Below, in pieces: positions 15,472 to 24,576 of a DNA stretch of 64,000 bases (within the stretch, counting starts at the first letter, position 1; each line of letters begins with the position of its first letter). This DNA comes from Ruegeria sp. 6PALISEP08 (GTDB taxonomy: Bacteria; Pseudomonadota; Alphaproteobacteria; Rhodobacterales; Rhodobacteraceae). A program made the translations under genes and the position numbers. Location: positions 62,001 to 126,000 of the forward strand of contig NZ_LGXZ01000012.1 in assembly GCF_001238295.1 (NCBI RefSeq), written 5' to 3'. Under the pieces are notes generated by a model. The model did not search any database. It saw only the letters and a program-made list of their open reading frames with translations, and was not told the origin of the DNA.

Positions 15472-16386
15472 TCAGATCCAGTAGGACAGCGCCACCGGCA
15501 ACACCAGTATTGTCGTCAGTGTCGAGACCAGAATAAAGCCCGCCACATCAGGCCCGTATTCCGGCACATGCTGATCGATGAAGAGATAGGTCGCCACCGA
15601 CGACGGCATTAGGCAACACAGGATTACAGCACCCCGTTCCGGTCCTGTAAATCCGAACAACCAGATCAATGCGCTGGCAATGACAACAGCCATCACCAAA
15701 TGAAAAAGCGTCAACAGGATCGACCGTCCCAGACTATTCACCTGCAATGTAGCCAGGGTGTGGCCCAACGTCAGCAGCATCAGTGGGATCGACAGCCCGC
15801 CCAGTATATCAAACGACTTCGAAATCGGCTGTGGCAGGCTGGTTCCCGTCGCCATCAGTATCAGCGAAAGCGCCACGGCATAAATGATCGGGGATGTGGC
15901 CAGTTTCTTGGGTGAAAACTCTCCGGCTGGAATCCACATGCCCACGGTGAAGATGCTAATCAGCACAACCACCACAAACGCCATGGTATAAGCCATGCCC
16001 GCGTCGCCCAAAGCCAGCAGAGTGATCGGCAAACCGATATTGCCGACATTTCCATGCATCAACGGCGTCAGAAACGCCCTGACCGGCAGGCGCATGACCT
16101 TGAGTGCGACAAACCCCAACACGCCAAACCCTGCCACTGCCAACGCGGCCGCAGTCATCACATCCAGAAAGGTGCCAACGGCAAGTTTGGTGGTCGAAAG
16201 ATGCGAAATGATCAGCGTTGGATAACCAACTTTTGAGACGATGCCACCGATCACCTTGTTGTCGAATGGGGCGTGAATCAGCGCAAGGCCATAGCCGATC
16301 CCGGCGCAGATCAGAACCGGCAAAACCACGTTCAAAACGTTCAGGAACAAGTGTTCCAAGCCACATTCTCCCTGCCAGACCCGCAT
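15472..16386 (-). CDS. AEC (auxin efflux carrier) family transporter
   Basis: A 304-residue membrane protein with about ten helices and the AEC pattern: LPVLICAGIGYGLALI, VSKVGYPTLIISHLS, LMHGNVGNIGLPITLLALGD (a conserved Asn-Gly helix break) and the C-terminal CCLMPSSVATYLF. AEC carriers export organic acids or amino acids such as malate. The ATG at 16386 is the listed start; a TTG nine codons later (LEHLFLNVLNVV) is equally credible. Confidence 0.85.
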   Translation of the reverse strand: MRVWQGECGLEHLFLNVLNVVLPVLICAGIGYGLALIHAPFDNKVIGGIVSKVGYPTLIISHLSTTKLAVGTFLDVMTAAALAVAGFGVLGFVALKVMRLPVRAFLTPLMHGNVGNIGLPITLLALGDAGMAYTMAFVVVVLISIFTVGMWIPAGEFSPKKLATSPIIYAVALSLILMATGTSLPQPISKSFDILGGLSIPLMLLTLGHTLATLQVNSLGRSILLTLFHLVMAVVIASALIWLFGFTGPERGAVILCCLMPSSVATYLFIDQHVPEYGPDVAGFILVSTLTTILVLPVALSYWI

Positions 16387-16577
16387 ATGGACTGTGAATC
16401 AGGGCCGATACATTGGCAAGTGCCCGTCTGTAACCTGCGCACCACGCAGGGTTTTCCGATTTAGGGTCTGATATTGCCAGAAACCGCCGCTTGAGGTTCT
16501 TTTCTTCCAAGGCGACACAACATATAGTGGGAACCAACAACGTGTAGTTAAGCACGGCGGGACTTGGGAATACAAGC

Positions 16578-17387
16578 ATGGCACATATCATTGTGGTCGG
16601 GAACGAAAAGGGTGGCGCAGGCAAATCGACCGTGTCGATGCACGTGGCGACCGCACTGGCCCGATTGGGACACAAGGTCAGCACGCTGGATCTGGACCTG
16701 CGGCAACGCAGTCTGGGACGCTATTTTGAGAACAGAAACAACTTCCTCAAAAGCTCGGACCTGACCCTGCCCGGCCCACGCCATCACGACCTGCCCGAGA
16801 TCGACGCCGCCACGCTGAAGCCGGGCGAGAACATCTATGACCACCGCCTGTCCGCCGCCGTTTCGCAGTTGGAGAGCGACAGCGACTTCATTCTGATCGA
16901 CTGCCCGGGCTCTCACACCCGGCTCAGCCAGGTGGCACATTCGCTGGCCGATACGCTGATCACGCCGCTGAACGACAGTTTCATCGACTTTGACCTGCTG
17001 GCGCGGATTGACTCAAAGGGCGAGAAAATCCTCGGCCCGTCGGTCTATTCCGAGATGGTCTGGAACGCGCGGCAGTTGCGCGCACAAGCCGGGCTGAAGC
17101 CCATTGACTGGGTTGTGGTTCGTAACCGGGTAGGCACGCAGCGGATGGTCAACAAGGAAAAGATGCAGCGCGCCATCGAGATGCTGTCGCAGCGCATCGG
17201 TTTTCGCGTCGCTTCGGGCTTTTCCGAACGGGTCATCTTCCGTGAGCTGTTCCCCCGCGGTCTGACCCTGCTGGACCTCAAGGATATCGGCGTCAAGCAG
17301 CTAAACATCTCGAATATCGCCGCCCGTCAAGAGCTGCGCGACATGATGAAAGAGCTGAACCTTCCGGGTGTTGAGATCGATTTTTGA
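16578..17387 (+). CDS. mipZ: Division-plane positioning ATPase MipZ
   Basis: A 269-residue ParA/MinD-like ATPase. The deviant Walker A VVGNEKGGAGKSTVSMHVA is at residues 6-24, the Walker B region ILIDCPGSHTRLS around 107-119, and VVVRNRVGTQRMVNKEKM and FRELFPRGLTLLDL are diagnostic of MipZ. In Caulobacter MipZ forms a gradient from the ParB-bound pole and blocks FtsZ assembly away from midcell. The start MAHIIVVGNEKGG is supported by the fold. Confidence 0.95.
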   Translation: MAHIIVVGNEKGGAGKSTVSMHVATALARLGHKVSTLDLDLRQRSLGRYFENRNNFLKSSDLTLPGPRHHDLPEIDAATLKPGENIYDHRLSAAVSQLESDSDFILIDCPGSHTRLSQVAHSLADTLITPLNDSFIDFDLLARIDSKGEKILGPSVYSEMVWNARQLRAQAGLKPIDWVVVRNRVGTQRMVNKEKMQRAIEMLSQRIGFRVASGFSERVIFRELFPRGLTLLDLKDIGVKQLNISNIAARQELRDMMKELNLPGVEIDF

Positions 17388-17536
17388 CCGGCTGTCTTGG
17401 CTGCCGCTTTGCGGACAGAGCCACCATTCTTCTACGTGCCAGTTTACGCTCTTTTGTTGCCTTCCGTGCCGAATTCAATACCGGACTTCAACTGGCGACT
17501 AGTGGAATAACTGAGCGTTTTGGAAGGCCAAGAGTT

Positions 17537-18161
17537 TCAGCCCGAAGGAGCGTCAGTGACAGCGTCGACATTTCCCTGAAATTCGTCGGTTGAATTGCCG
17601 TGTGGATAGGGTTGGTCGGGGATTGGGCAATCCAGAAATCTGCATAGAGGTTCTCACCCGCTACCAAGCTCATAAGTCAGAAGTCTGTCTCTCCCGAACT
17701 CTGCTTGAACATCCAAAATATTCTTTTCGTAAACAGAAATCATATGATCTCGGTCGGCGATATTACCGCCGAACACTCTTTCGGCGATTAACTTAATCCC
17801 AATTGAGTCGGCGTCTTCGCTATTCCGCAATATCGGTAATATCGTCTTATCCATGCTTTCGTACCATGCGTCGGCATCGCGTTCGGAGAGGATGATCTTC
17901 GCTTTCGGGAAGTGTGCGCTCAATTCTCTCCAAAAATAGGCGCCAGGCCAGTCAACGGTTGCATTATATATATTCGGCGAAGACCTGATCCCAATCTGGT
18001 GTGTCCCCTCCGGCGGCGGAGCGCCAAACCGCTACTCGCTCAGGATAGGGCAGCACTTCGAACATATGGTAGCAAGGTCCCAACCCCAAAATTTCAATAG
18101 CCTTCTTAAGCGACTCGGTGCCTGTGCGACCGAATCCTGCGCCAATAACTGAAAGTGGCAA
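17537..18161 (-). pseudogene. Sulfotransferase-family gene, broken by a frameshift and a nonsense codon
   Basis: Read on the minus strand, a TTG start with an intact AGGAG site opens a sulfotransferase (IGAGFGRTGTESLKKAIEIL, GPCYHMFEVLPYPERV...). The frame breaks at a TA-dinucleotide tract (17965-17972) after FAEY; removing four bases restores NATVDWPGAYFWRELSAHF in the next frame. That frame continues through KAKIILSERDADAWYESMD to a TGA at 17654-17656 where the family has Trp (GSG-W-EPLC). Reading on gives EPLCRFLDCPIPDQPYPHGN and a natural stop at 17537. Two independent lesions point to a pseudogene. The stretch looks more AT-rich than its neighbours, which suggests recent acquisition. Confidence 0.85.
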
Positions 18162-18407
18162 ATGAATCTCCTAAGAATTTAGTTCTGTCTGAATGTGATT
18201 GGCTAACAATAAGCCCAACATTTTGTCTACTGTCACCAATATGTGCAAGTTTGGAGATTGACAGTTTGATTTGATGTCTGCTTCGGGCTCACACCGGTCA
18301 TTGGTCGAAATCCGCACTAAGGTCGACCATCCAGGCAAACCAATCGCTGACGTCCGGCGGGACCAGGACATTCCGCCAAGTCTTTCAACTTCGGAATAGC
18401 CTCAGTT
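18162..18407 (-). other. AT-rich gap with a possible coding remnant
   Basis: No intact gene. On the minus strand, 18298-18378 reads NVLVPPDVSDWFAWMVDLSADFDQ then a stop, and the bases just upstream in another frame read LIETEAIPKLKDLAE, as if one short 3' gene end had been frameshifted. I do not recognise the family. It lies between the adenylate cyclase stop and the sulfotransferase pseudogene on the same strand, consistent with a decaying island. Confidence 0.3.
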
Positions 18408-19688
18408 TCAATCAGTTACTGATGGTCCTCCCGGACTGTATACCGTGAATAACTCTTTCGGTTCGTGCACACCGCGCAGCATGTAGCGACCGACCGAGAC
18501 GAGCTCTTGCGCGCAGGGCGACGCGGCGCGGGCGACATCGTCCGAGATCAGGATTCTCTGACCCAGCGACCGGTGCATTCCGGCAATGCGGGCGGCCTGG
18601 TTGACGGCCGGACCGATCACCGTGAAGTCCAGCCGCGTCTTGGACCCGATATTGCCGTAGAGAATCTCGCCCGAGTGAAGCGCCAATGTGAAGTTCGCAA
18701 CCGGCAAGCCTTCGGCCTGACGTTTGGTGTTCAAGTCATCCATGCGGGCTTGGAGAAGGGGTACGGCGCCGAGCGCGGCGTGGGCGTCCTCGTCTATCTC
18801 ACCGACGTCGAACATCGCCATCAGCCCGTCGCCCATGAATTTCAGGATGTTACCGCCCCTGTCATGCACCACACCGACGGCCACGGCCAGATAATCATTC
18901 AGCATGTCGATGATCTCGTTCCCCGGCAGGTCCTCGGACAAGGTAGTGAAACCTTCGAGGTCAAAATTCCAGATCACTGCATCGATTTGCTGCAAGGACC
19001 CGCGCCGGATCTCACCCGAAAGAACCCGGCGGCCGGCATCGCGGCCGAGGTAAACCCGCATCAAATCCTTTGTCAGGTTCTGGTTCTTGGCGGATTTGAG
19101 CGCCAGTCCCAGATGCGGCAGCACGCTGTTGATCCGGCTCAGGTCATTATCTTCGAAACCAGTGGGGGCATCGCTGGTCCAGGACATCAAGACGCCATCG
19201 CCAATCTTTTTAGACCCCTTTAGGGAAACCGAGCCTGCTCCTTCGTAGGAAAGCCCGGTCGCATAATAGTCGGTTGCTCCGATTTCACGCAGGTCATTCA
19301 GCAATGGAAAACGACTTGGTTCGTTCTGCTCTACCAATTTGACCCGAATCTCGTCCAGATCCTCATGCAGCAGGGCATAAAGCGGGCTTTGTTGCCAGAC
19401 TTCGCTGGGCGTATCCGTGTTTTCGAATCTCTCGGATTCTCCACCCGAACCGTTATACCAGCTATAGCCGGTTCCACCGTAGACAGGGTGCAGGGCCGAT
19501 TGCGCCGCGTGAAATCTCATCAACGGAATACCCATATCCACGAGGCTGGTACAAAAACCTTCGAGCAATTCTTCCTGCCCAGCACCCTCAAGCCCCTTAT
19601 CGACCAGCCAGTTGATCAGGTCATTGGTCGAGGATGAAGCAGGTTCAAATGACGTCATTCTAAAATCCGTATCAAGCATGGGATACAT
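18408..19688 (-). CDS. Class III adenylate cyclase
   Basis: A 426-residue soluble cyclase. A C-terminal catalytic domain (about residues 225-420) holds both metal-binding Asp positions (NFDLEGFTTLSE; KFMGDGLMAMF) and the adenine-specifying Lys and Asp (NILKFMGDG; LDFTVIGPAVNQAARI). The N-terminal 220 residues form a globular, non-membrane region (PLLNDLREIGATDYYATGLS, then GSVSLKGSKKIGDGVLMSW) resembling the sensor half of other alphaproteobacterial cyclases. It makes cAMP, probably in response to a cytosolic signal. No cognate regulator is adjacent. Confidence 0.9.
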   Translation of the reverse strand: MYPMLDTDFRMTSFEPASSSTNDLINWLVDKGLEGAGQEELLEGFCTSLVDMGIPLMRFHAAQSALHPVYGGTGYSWYNGSGGESERFENTDTPSEVWQQSPLYALLHEDLDEIRVKLVEQNEPSRFPLLNDLREIGATDYYATGLSYEGAGSVSLKGSKKIGDGVLMSWTSDAPTGFEDNDLSRINSVLPHLGLALKSAKNQNLTKDLMRVYLGRDAGRRVLSGEIRRGSLQQIDAVIWNFDLEGFTTLSEDLPGNEIIDMLNDYLAVAVGVVHDRGGNILKFMGDGLMAMFDVGEIDEDAHAALGAVPLLQARMDDLNTKRQAEGLPVANFTLALHSGEILYGNIGSKTRLDFTVIGPAVNQAARIAGMHRSLGQRILISDDVARAASPCAQELVSVGRYMLRGVHEPKELFTVYSPGGPSVTD

Positions 19689-19718
19689 CTGGGGCCGGCA
19701 TGGCCCAATTACCAGTGG

Positions 19719-20171
19719 TCAATCCAGTCCGGCCAACCGCTGCAGCATGTGTCGCAGCAGCGCAGCCTCTTCCTCATTAAACAAGCTTGATAGTCTGGCG
19801 TCGTAATTTGCGGCCACATTGCGTAAGTCACGATACACTGTTTGTCCCGCCGGTGTCAGCGCCAGCCATTCCGCCCGCCGATCGGCCTCATCCCGGGTAC
19901 GTTTCAGGTACCTGCGTTGCTCCAACTTGGCGACCGCCCGGCTGATTTTGGTTTTGTGCATTTTGGCGCGTTCACCGATATCCTTGGCGGTCATCTCGCC
20001 AAAAAGCCCAAGATGGAACAGCACCCGCCATTCGGTTCTGAGCATCCCGTAACGGCCTTTATAGACGCTCTGAAACTCCAATGATGCCCGCTCTGACGCC
20101 TGGTTCAAGAGGAAGGGCAGAAAATTTTGCAGATCAAAGTCATCATTTTTTTCGGATTGTACGTGTGACAT
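19719..20171 (-). CDS. MarR-family regulator, probable controller of homogentisate genes
   Basis: A 150-residue MarR winged-helix protein: TEWRVLFHLGLFGEMTAKDI and RAKMHKTKISRAVAKLEQRR (about residues 72-91) form the DNA-binding part, followed by RDEADRRAEWLALTPAGQ in the wing. It is divergent from hmgA, with only 57 bp between start codons and an inverted-repeat operator that overlaps its own start. Repression of itself and hmgA, released by a ring-cleavage substrate, is the likely mode (inference). Confidence 0.9.
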   Translation of the reverse strand: MSHVQSEKNDDFDLQNFLPFLLNQASERASLEFQSVYKGRYGMLRTEWRVLFHLGLFGEMTAKDIGERAKMHKTKISRAVAKLEQRRYLKRTRDEADRRAEWLALTPAGQTVYRDLRNVAANYDARLSSLFNEEEAALLRHMLQRLAGLD

Positions 20172-20209
20172 GCTTGTTAGTTACAAAATCAACTATTACT
20201 CGACAAGCA
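20171..20209. promoter_or_regulatory. Nested inverted repeats between the marR gene and hmgA
   Basis: An inner palindrome, TAGTT-N8-AACTA (20178-20195, 18 bp, the size of a MarR dimer site), is flanked by outer arms TGCTTGT (20171-20177) and ACAAGCA (20203-20209). The outer left arm covers the marR start codon. It is the best operator candidate for the hmg cluster. Confidence 0.55.
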
Positions 20210-20228
20210 GCAAACGGAGGAAAACACC

Positions 20229-21584
20229 ATGAATCGTCCGAGTAATCCGCACATGCTGACACAGGCTGCAACGCCGGTCGGCACACATGCCGGTTATATG
20301 CCCGGCTTTGGAAACGACTTTGAAACCGAAGCCCTGCCCGACGCCCTTCCGCAGGGGATGAACAGCCCGCAGCGGTGCAACTACGGCCTTTACGGAGAGC
20401 AGTTGAGCGGTACCGCCTTTACCGCGAACCCGCCCGAGCGCACCTGGTGCTATCGCATTCGCCCATCCGTAAAGCATTCACATCGCTACGAAAAAATCGA
20501 TCTCCCGTATTGGAAGTCCGCCCCGTGCATCGACCCTGATGTGATCAGCCTGGGCCAGTATCGCTGGGATCCCGTCCCGCATTCCGATGAAGGTCTGAAC
20601 TGGATGACCGGGATGCGGACCATGACGACTGCGGGGGATGTAAACACGCAGGTAGGCATGGCCTGCCATATCTATCTGGCCACGGAATCTATGATCGATG
20701 ACTATTTCTTCTCGGCCGATTCCGAGCTTCTGGTTGTTCCACAGGAAGGCCGGCTGCGCTTTGCGACCGAGCTGGGCATCATCGATCTGGAACCCAAGGA
20801 CATCGCGATCATTCCACGCGGCCTGCTGTACCGGGTTGAGGTTCTGGAAGGCCCTGCACGGGGTTTTGTCTGCGAAAACTACGGGCAAAAGTTCGAACTG
20901 CCGGGCCGTGGGCCGATTGGTGCAAACTGCATGGCCAACCCGCGCGATTTCAAGGCACCGGTGGCGGCGTTCGAGGACCGCGAGGTACCCTCGACCGTGA
21001 CAATCAAATGGTGCGGTCAGTTCCACACCACCAAGATCGGTCACAGCCCTCTGGATGTGGTCGCGTGGCACGGCAACTATGCGCCCTACAAATATGACCT
21101 GCGCAATTACTGCCCGGTTGGCGCGATTCTTTTCGACCATCCCGACCCGTCGATCTTCACGGTTCTGACAGCTCCGTCTGGGCAGCCCGGCACGGCCAAT
21201 ATCGACTTTGTTCTGTTCCGCGAACGCTGGATGGTGATGGAAGACACGTTCCGCCCGCCGTGGTATCACAAGAACATCATGTCCGAGCTGATGGGTAACA
21301 TCTACGGCCAGTACGACGCGAAACCGCAGGGCTTCGTGCCCGGTGGCACCAGTCTGCACAACATGATGATCCCGCATGGACCCGACAGGGAGGCCTTCGA
21401 CAAGGCGTCATACTCCAACCTGGGGCCGGACAAGCTGGACAAGACAATGTCGTTCATGTTCGAAACCCGCTTCCCCCAGCACCTGACCCCGTTTGCCGCC
21501 AAAGAAGCACCGCTTCAGGACGACTATATCGACTGCTGGACATCGCTTGAAAAGAAGTTCGACGGAACGCCGGGTAAGAAATGA
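20229..21584 (+). CDS. hmgA: Homogentisate 1,2-dioxygenase
   Basis: A 451-residue cupin dioxygenase. It opens [20 protein letters not shown], the HmgA signature. The iron site is visible as [15 protein letters not shown] (His, then Glu six residues later) and [14 protein letters not shown] (His). It cleaves homogentisate to maleylacetoacetate, the committed step of tyrosine and phenylalanine breakdown. ACGGAGG precedes the ATG. The LysE gene overlaps its stop by ATGA. No 4-hydroxyphenylpyruvate dioxygenase gene is in the window. Confidence 0.98.
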   Translation: MNRPSNPHMLTQAATPVGTHAGYMPGFGNDFETEALPDALPQGMNSPQRCNYGLYGEQLSGTAFTANPPERTWCYRIRPSVKHSHRYEKIDLPYWKSAPCIDPDVISLGQYRWDPVPHSDEGLNWMTGMRTMTTAGDVNTQVGMACHIYLATESMIDDYFFSADSELLVVPQEGRLRFATELGIIDLEPKDIAIIPRGLLYRVEVLEGPARGFVCENYGQKFELPGRGPIGANCMANPRDFKAPVAAFEDREVPSTVTIKWCGQFHTTKIGHSPLDVVAWHGNYAPYKYDLRNYCPVGAILFDHPDPSIFTVLTAPSGQPGTANIDFVLFRERWMVMEDTFRPPWYHKNIMSELMGNIYGQYDAKPQGFVPGGTSLHNMMIPHGPDREAFDKASYSNLGPDKLDKTMSFMFETRFPQHLTPFAAKEAPLQDDYIDCWTSLEKKFDGTPGKK

Positions 21585-22204
21585 ACTTGGACCTCTGGTT
21601 CACCTATGTGGCAACTGTCCTGTTTCTGATGAGCACACCGGGACCCAGCCAATTGCTGATGTTGTCAAACTCGGCGACCAACGGGCTTCGGCGCGGGCTG
21701 TTCACAGCTGCCGGAGATCTGACGGCGAACTTTCTGCAGATGCTGGCGGCGGGGCTTGGCCTGGCCGCTCTGATCGCTACATCCGCAACTGCGTTGACCG
21801 TCATCAAATGGCTTGGTGTCGCCTATCTGGTTTACCTTGGGGTCAAACAAATCCTGAAGGCGCGCGTGTCTGCCACGCAGACCGCGCCAAAAGCCAGCCG
21901 CAAGGCGCTTTGGTTGCAAGGTTTCATAACTTCTGCCGCTAATCCAAAGGCCGTGGTCTTTTTTGCAGCGCTGTTTCCGCTGTTCCTCGATGGAACGCTG
22001 CCTTTCTGGCCTCAATTTGCCATTCTATCGGTGACCTATCTGGTCATGGACGGGATATTGCTGACTGCATATGGCGGCAGCGCAAGTTGGCTGGCCCGCC
22101 ACTTGCAAGGCCCGGCAAAGCTGTGGCTAGATCGAATTGGCGGCAGCTTCATGATCCTGGCTGCTATCTTGTTGGGTCTGAAATCCCTTCGCTCCTCAAC
22201 TTAA
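21581..22204 (+). CDS. LysE/RhtB family amino acid exporter
   Basis: A 207-residue protein with about six helices. [20 protein letters not shown] is the family opening with the conserved PGP, and [20 protein letters not shown] carries the NPK motif. It exports amino acids or related compounds. Its place between hmgA and fahA (ATGA overlap upstream, 21 bp downstream) suggests efflux of an excess aromatic amino acid or catabolite; that role is inference. Confidence 0.9.
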   Translation: MNLDLWFTYVATVLFLMSTPGPSQLLMLSNSATNGLRRGLFTAAGDLTANFLQMLAAGLGLAALIATSATALTVIKWLGVAYLVYLGVKQILKARVSATQTAPKASRKALWLQGFITSAANPKAVVFFAALFPLFLDGTLPFWPQFAILSVTYLVMDGILLTAYGGSASWLARHLQGPAKLWLDRIGGSFMILAAILLGLKSLRSST

Positions 22205-22225
22205 CCAATAAAACAGGGACATCGT

Positions 22226-23482
22226 ATGCCTCTAATGACATCCTGGGTGACGTCGGCCAATGGCGCGACACATCCGTTCCCACTGAACAATCTGCCTTAT
22301 GGCGTATTCTCGACCCAGGGCGATGATCCCCGATGTGGCGTGGCCATTGGCGACATGATCCTCGACGTCACCACCGCCGAAGCCGAAGGGTTGATCACCC
22401 TAAGCGATGAGCCACTGTTCGACATGCCCTTCTGGAACCCCCTCATGGAGGAAGGCCCAGCCGTCTGGACCGCCCTGCGCCAGCGGTTGATCAGCCTGCT
22501 GGCCGAAGACTCGGAAGAGCAGAGCAAGGTTGAACCGCTGCTTGTCAAACAAGACGACGCCGAGATGCACCTGCCGTTCGCGGTCAGTGAATACACCGAT
22601 TTCTACGCCGGTCGAAACCATGCTTTCAACGTGGGCACCATGTTCCGCGGACCGGATAACGCATTGCCACCGAACTGGCTGCATATTCCAATCGGTTACA
22701 ACGGCCGCGCGTCGTCGGTTGTTGTGTCGGGCACAGATATTCGCCGCCCGTGGGGTCAGCTGAAGTCGCCTGACCAAGACCTGCCCGCTTTCCTGCCCAG
22801 CCGCCGTTTTGACATCGAGCTTGAAATGGGAGCAATCGTTGGCACCCCTTCGGATGGCCCGATCACGGTGCAGGAAGCCGACGACAACATTTTCGGCTAC
22901 GTCCTTCTGAACGACTGGTCCGCACGTGACATTCAAGCCTGGGAATACCAGCCGCTAGGTCCCTTCCAGGCCAAGGCCACAGCAACCTCGATCAGCCCCT
23001 GGATCGTGACCAAAGCCGCACTCGAACCTTTCCGCTGTGACACGCCCGCCCGAGAGTTTGAGCTGCTGGATCACCTGAAAGACTGCGGCCCGATGCTTTA
23101 TGACATCGATCTCGCCATCACCATGGCCCCCGAAGGTCAGTCGTCGACCACCATCGCCAACACCAATTACAACCAGATGTATTACTCGGCAGCACAGCAG
23201 CTGGCGCATCATTCGACATCGGGTTGTCCCATGAACACCGGAGATCTGTTGGGGTCTGGCACCATCTCGGGCCCGACCAAGCCAGAACGCGGGTCGCTGC
23301 TGGAACTGAGCTGGGGCGGAAAGGAACCGCTGACGCTCGGCACTGGCGAAACCCGCAGTTTCATTGAAGACGGTGATACCCTGACTCTGACCGGCAACGC
23401 TAAAGGTGACGGCTACACAATCGGCTTCGGCGACTGCGGTGGCACAGTTTTGCCCGCTCTTGAAAACCCCTATTCACGATAA
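22226..23482 (+). CDS. fahA: Fumarylacetoacetase
   Basis: A 418-residue FAH. The N-terminal SH3-like part begins at HPFPLNNLPYGVFST; the catalytic domain has FAVSEYTDFYAGRNHAFNVG (catalytic His and metal ligands) and RFDIELEMGAIVGTPSDGPI with metal-binding Glu residues, then LLNDWSARDIQAWEYQPLGP. It splits fumarylacetoacetate to fumarate and acetoacetate, the last step of the pathway started by hmgA. It is transcribed with hmgA. Confidence 0.97.
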   Translation: MPLMTSWVTSANGATHPFPLNNLPYGVFSTQGDDPRCGVAIGDMILDVTTAEAEGLITLSDEPLFDMPFWNPLMEEGPAVWTALRQRLISLLAEDSEEQSKVEPLLVKQDDAEMHLPFAVSEYTDFYAGRNHAFNVGTMFRGPDNALPPNWLHIPIGYNGRASSVVVSGTDIRRPWGQLKSPDQDLPAFLPSRRFDIELEMGAIVGTPSDGPITVQEADDNIFGYVLLNDWSARDIQAWEYQPLGPFQAKATATSISPWIVTKAALEPFRCDTPAREFELLDHLKDCGPMLYDIDLAITMAPEGQSSTTIANTNYNQMYYSAAQQLAHHSTSGCPMNTGDLLGSGTISGPTKPERGSLLELSWGGKEPLTLGTGETRSFIEDGDTLTLTGNAKGDGYTIGFGDCGGTVLPALENPYSR

Positions 23483-23492
23483 GGAACCCACC

Positions 23493-24443
23493 ATGGTCAA
23501 AGCATTCGCGTCCCAGGGGGACATGTCGGAAAAGAAAATCTCATTCACCGAAGTAGGCGAAGGTCTCTATGCCTTTACCGCCGAGGGCGACCCGAACTCG
23601 GGCGTCATCATCGGGGATGACAGCGTGATGATCGTGGAAGCTCAGGCGACCCCGCGTTTGGCGAACAAGGTGATCGAATGCGTCCGGTCGGTCACGGACA
23701 AACCGATCACCCATGTGGCCCTGACCCATTACCACGCCGTTCGCGTTCTGGGTGCAAGCGCGTTTGGCGCGCAACAGATCCTGATGTCGGACATGGCGCG
23801 CGCCATGGTCGTGGAACGCGGGCAAGAGGACTGGGACAGCGAATTCCAACGCTTTCCGCGCCTGTTCGAAGGGCACGAGAGCATCCCCGGCCTGACCTGG
23901 CCCACCACCACGTTCAGCGATACGATGACCGTTTATCTGGGCAACCGCCGGATCGACCTGATGCATCTGGGCCGCGCGCACACCGCCGGTGATATCGTAA
24001 TTCATGTGCCGGATCAGAACGTGATGTTCACGGGTGACATCGTCGAATACCACTCGGCCTGCTATTGCGGCGACGGGCATTTCAGCGACTGGGGCGACAC
24101 GCTGGACGAAATCAAGTGGTTTGATGTGGACGCCATCGCCCCAGGGCGCGGCGACGCACTGGTCGGCAAGGATATGGTCAATGCCGCCATTGAAAATACA
24201 CGCGATTTCGTCAGCAGCACCTACCGCCCGGCCGCCAAGGTGGCGGCACGCGGTGGCAGCCTGAAAGAAGCCTGGGACGCCGTGCGCGCCGAATGCGACC
24301 CCAAATTTGCTGACTACGCGATCTACGAACACTGCCTGCCGTTCAACGTGGCACGCGCCTATGACGAGGCGCGCGGCATCGACACGCCCCGCATTTGGAC
24401 CGCCCAACGCGACCTTGAAATGTGGGAGGCCCTGCAAGGCTGA
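23493..24443 (+). CDS. Metallo-beta-lactamase-fold protein with altered metal motifs
   Basis: A 316-residue MBL-fold protein. The usual HxHxDH motif is replaced by HYHAVR (THYHAVRVLGASAFGAQ), and the final motif, normally a His, reads APGRGD. The third-motif His (GRAHTAGDIV) and the Asp of FTGD remain. At most one metal site can therefore be intact. The unusual segment EYHSACYCGDGHFSDWG may supply substitute ligands. It follows fahA by ten bases and precedes the FAD hydroxylase. I recall the same protein next to such hydroxylases and DUF2783 elsewhere. A lactonase or thioesterase step in aromatic degradation is a guess. Confidence 0.75.
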   Translation: MVKAFASQGDMSEKKISFTEVGEGLYAFTAEGDPNSGVIIGDDSVMIVEAQATPRLANKVIECVRSVTDKPITHVALTHYHAVRVLGASAFGAQQILMSDMARAMVVERGQEDWDSEFQRFPRLFEGHESIPGLTWPTTTFSDTMTVYLGNRRIDLMHLGRAHTAGDIVIHVPDQNVMFTGDIVEYHSACYCGDGHFSDWGDTLDEIKWFDVDAIAPGRGDALVGKDMVNAAIENTRDFVSSTYRPAAKVAARGGSLKEAWDAVRAECDPKFADYAIYEHCLPFNVARAYDEARGIDTPRIWTAQRDLEMWEALQG

Positions 24444-24479
24444 CAAAAAACGGCCGAGTTTGATCCAGATCGTTTTTTG
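24444..24479. repeat. Inverted repeat with an FNR-like core
   Basis: CAAAAAACG (24444-24452) and CGTTTTTTG (24471-24479) are exact reverse complements around an 18-nt centre containing TTGAT-CCAG-ATCGT (24460-24473), two mismatches from an FNR box. It starts at the MBL gene stop codon boundary and may be a weak bidirectional terminator or a regulatory site before the hydroxylase gene. Confidence 0.4.
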
Positions 24480-24576
24480 CGGCGGGATTCGATGAAACCA
24501 TAAGCCAAGGCCTCCGGCGCCTGTCGCCGGGGGACAGGATATGCAGCACATTGGTGCATTTGCTTGGGGGGAGCCC

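Noticed and set aside
17654..17923. Stand-alone 89-residue ORF on the minus strand
   Set aside because: It is the middle fragment of the broken sulfotransferase gene (17537-18161), not a separate gene.
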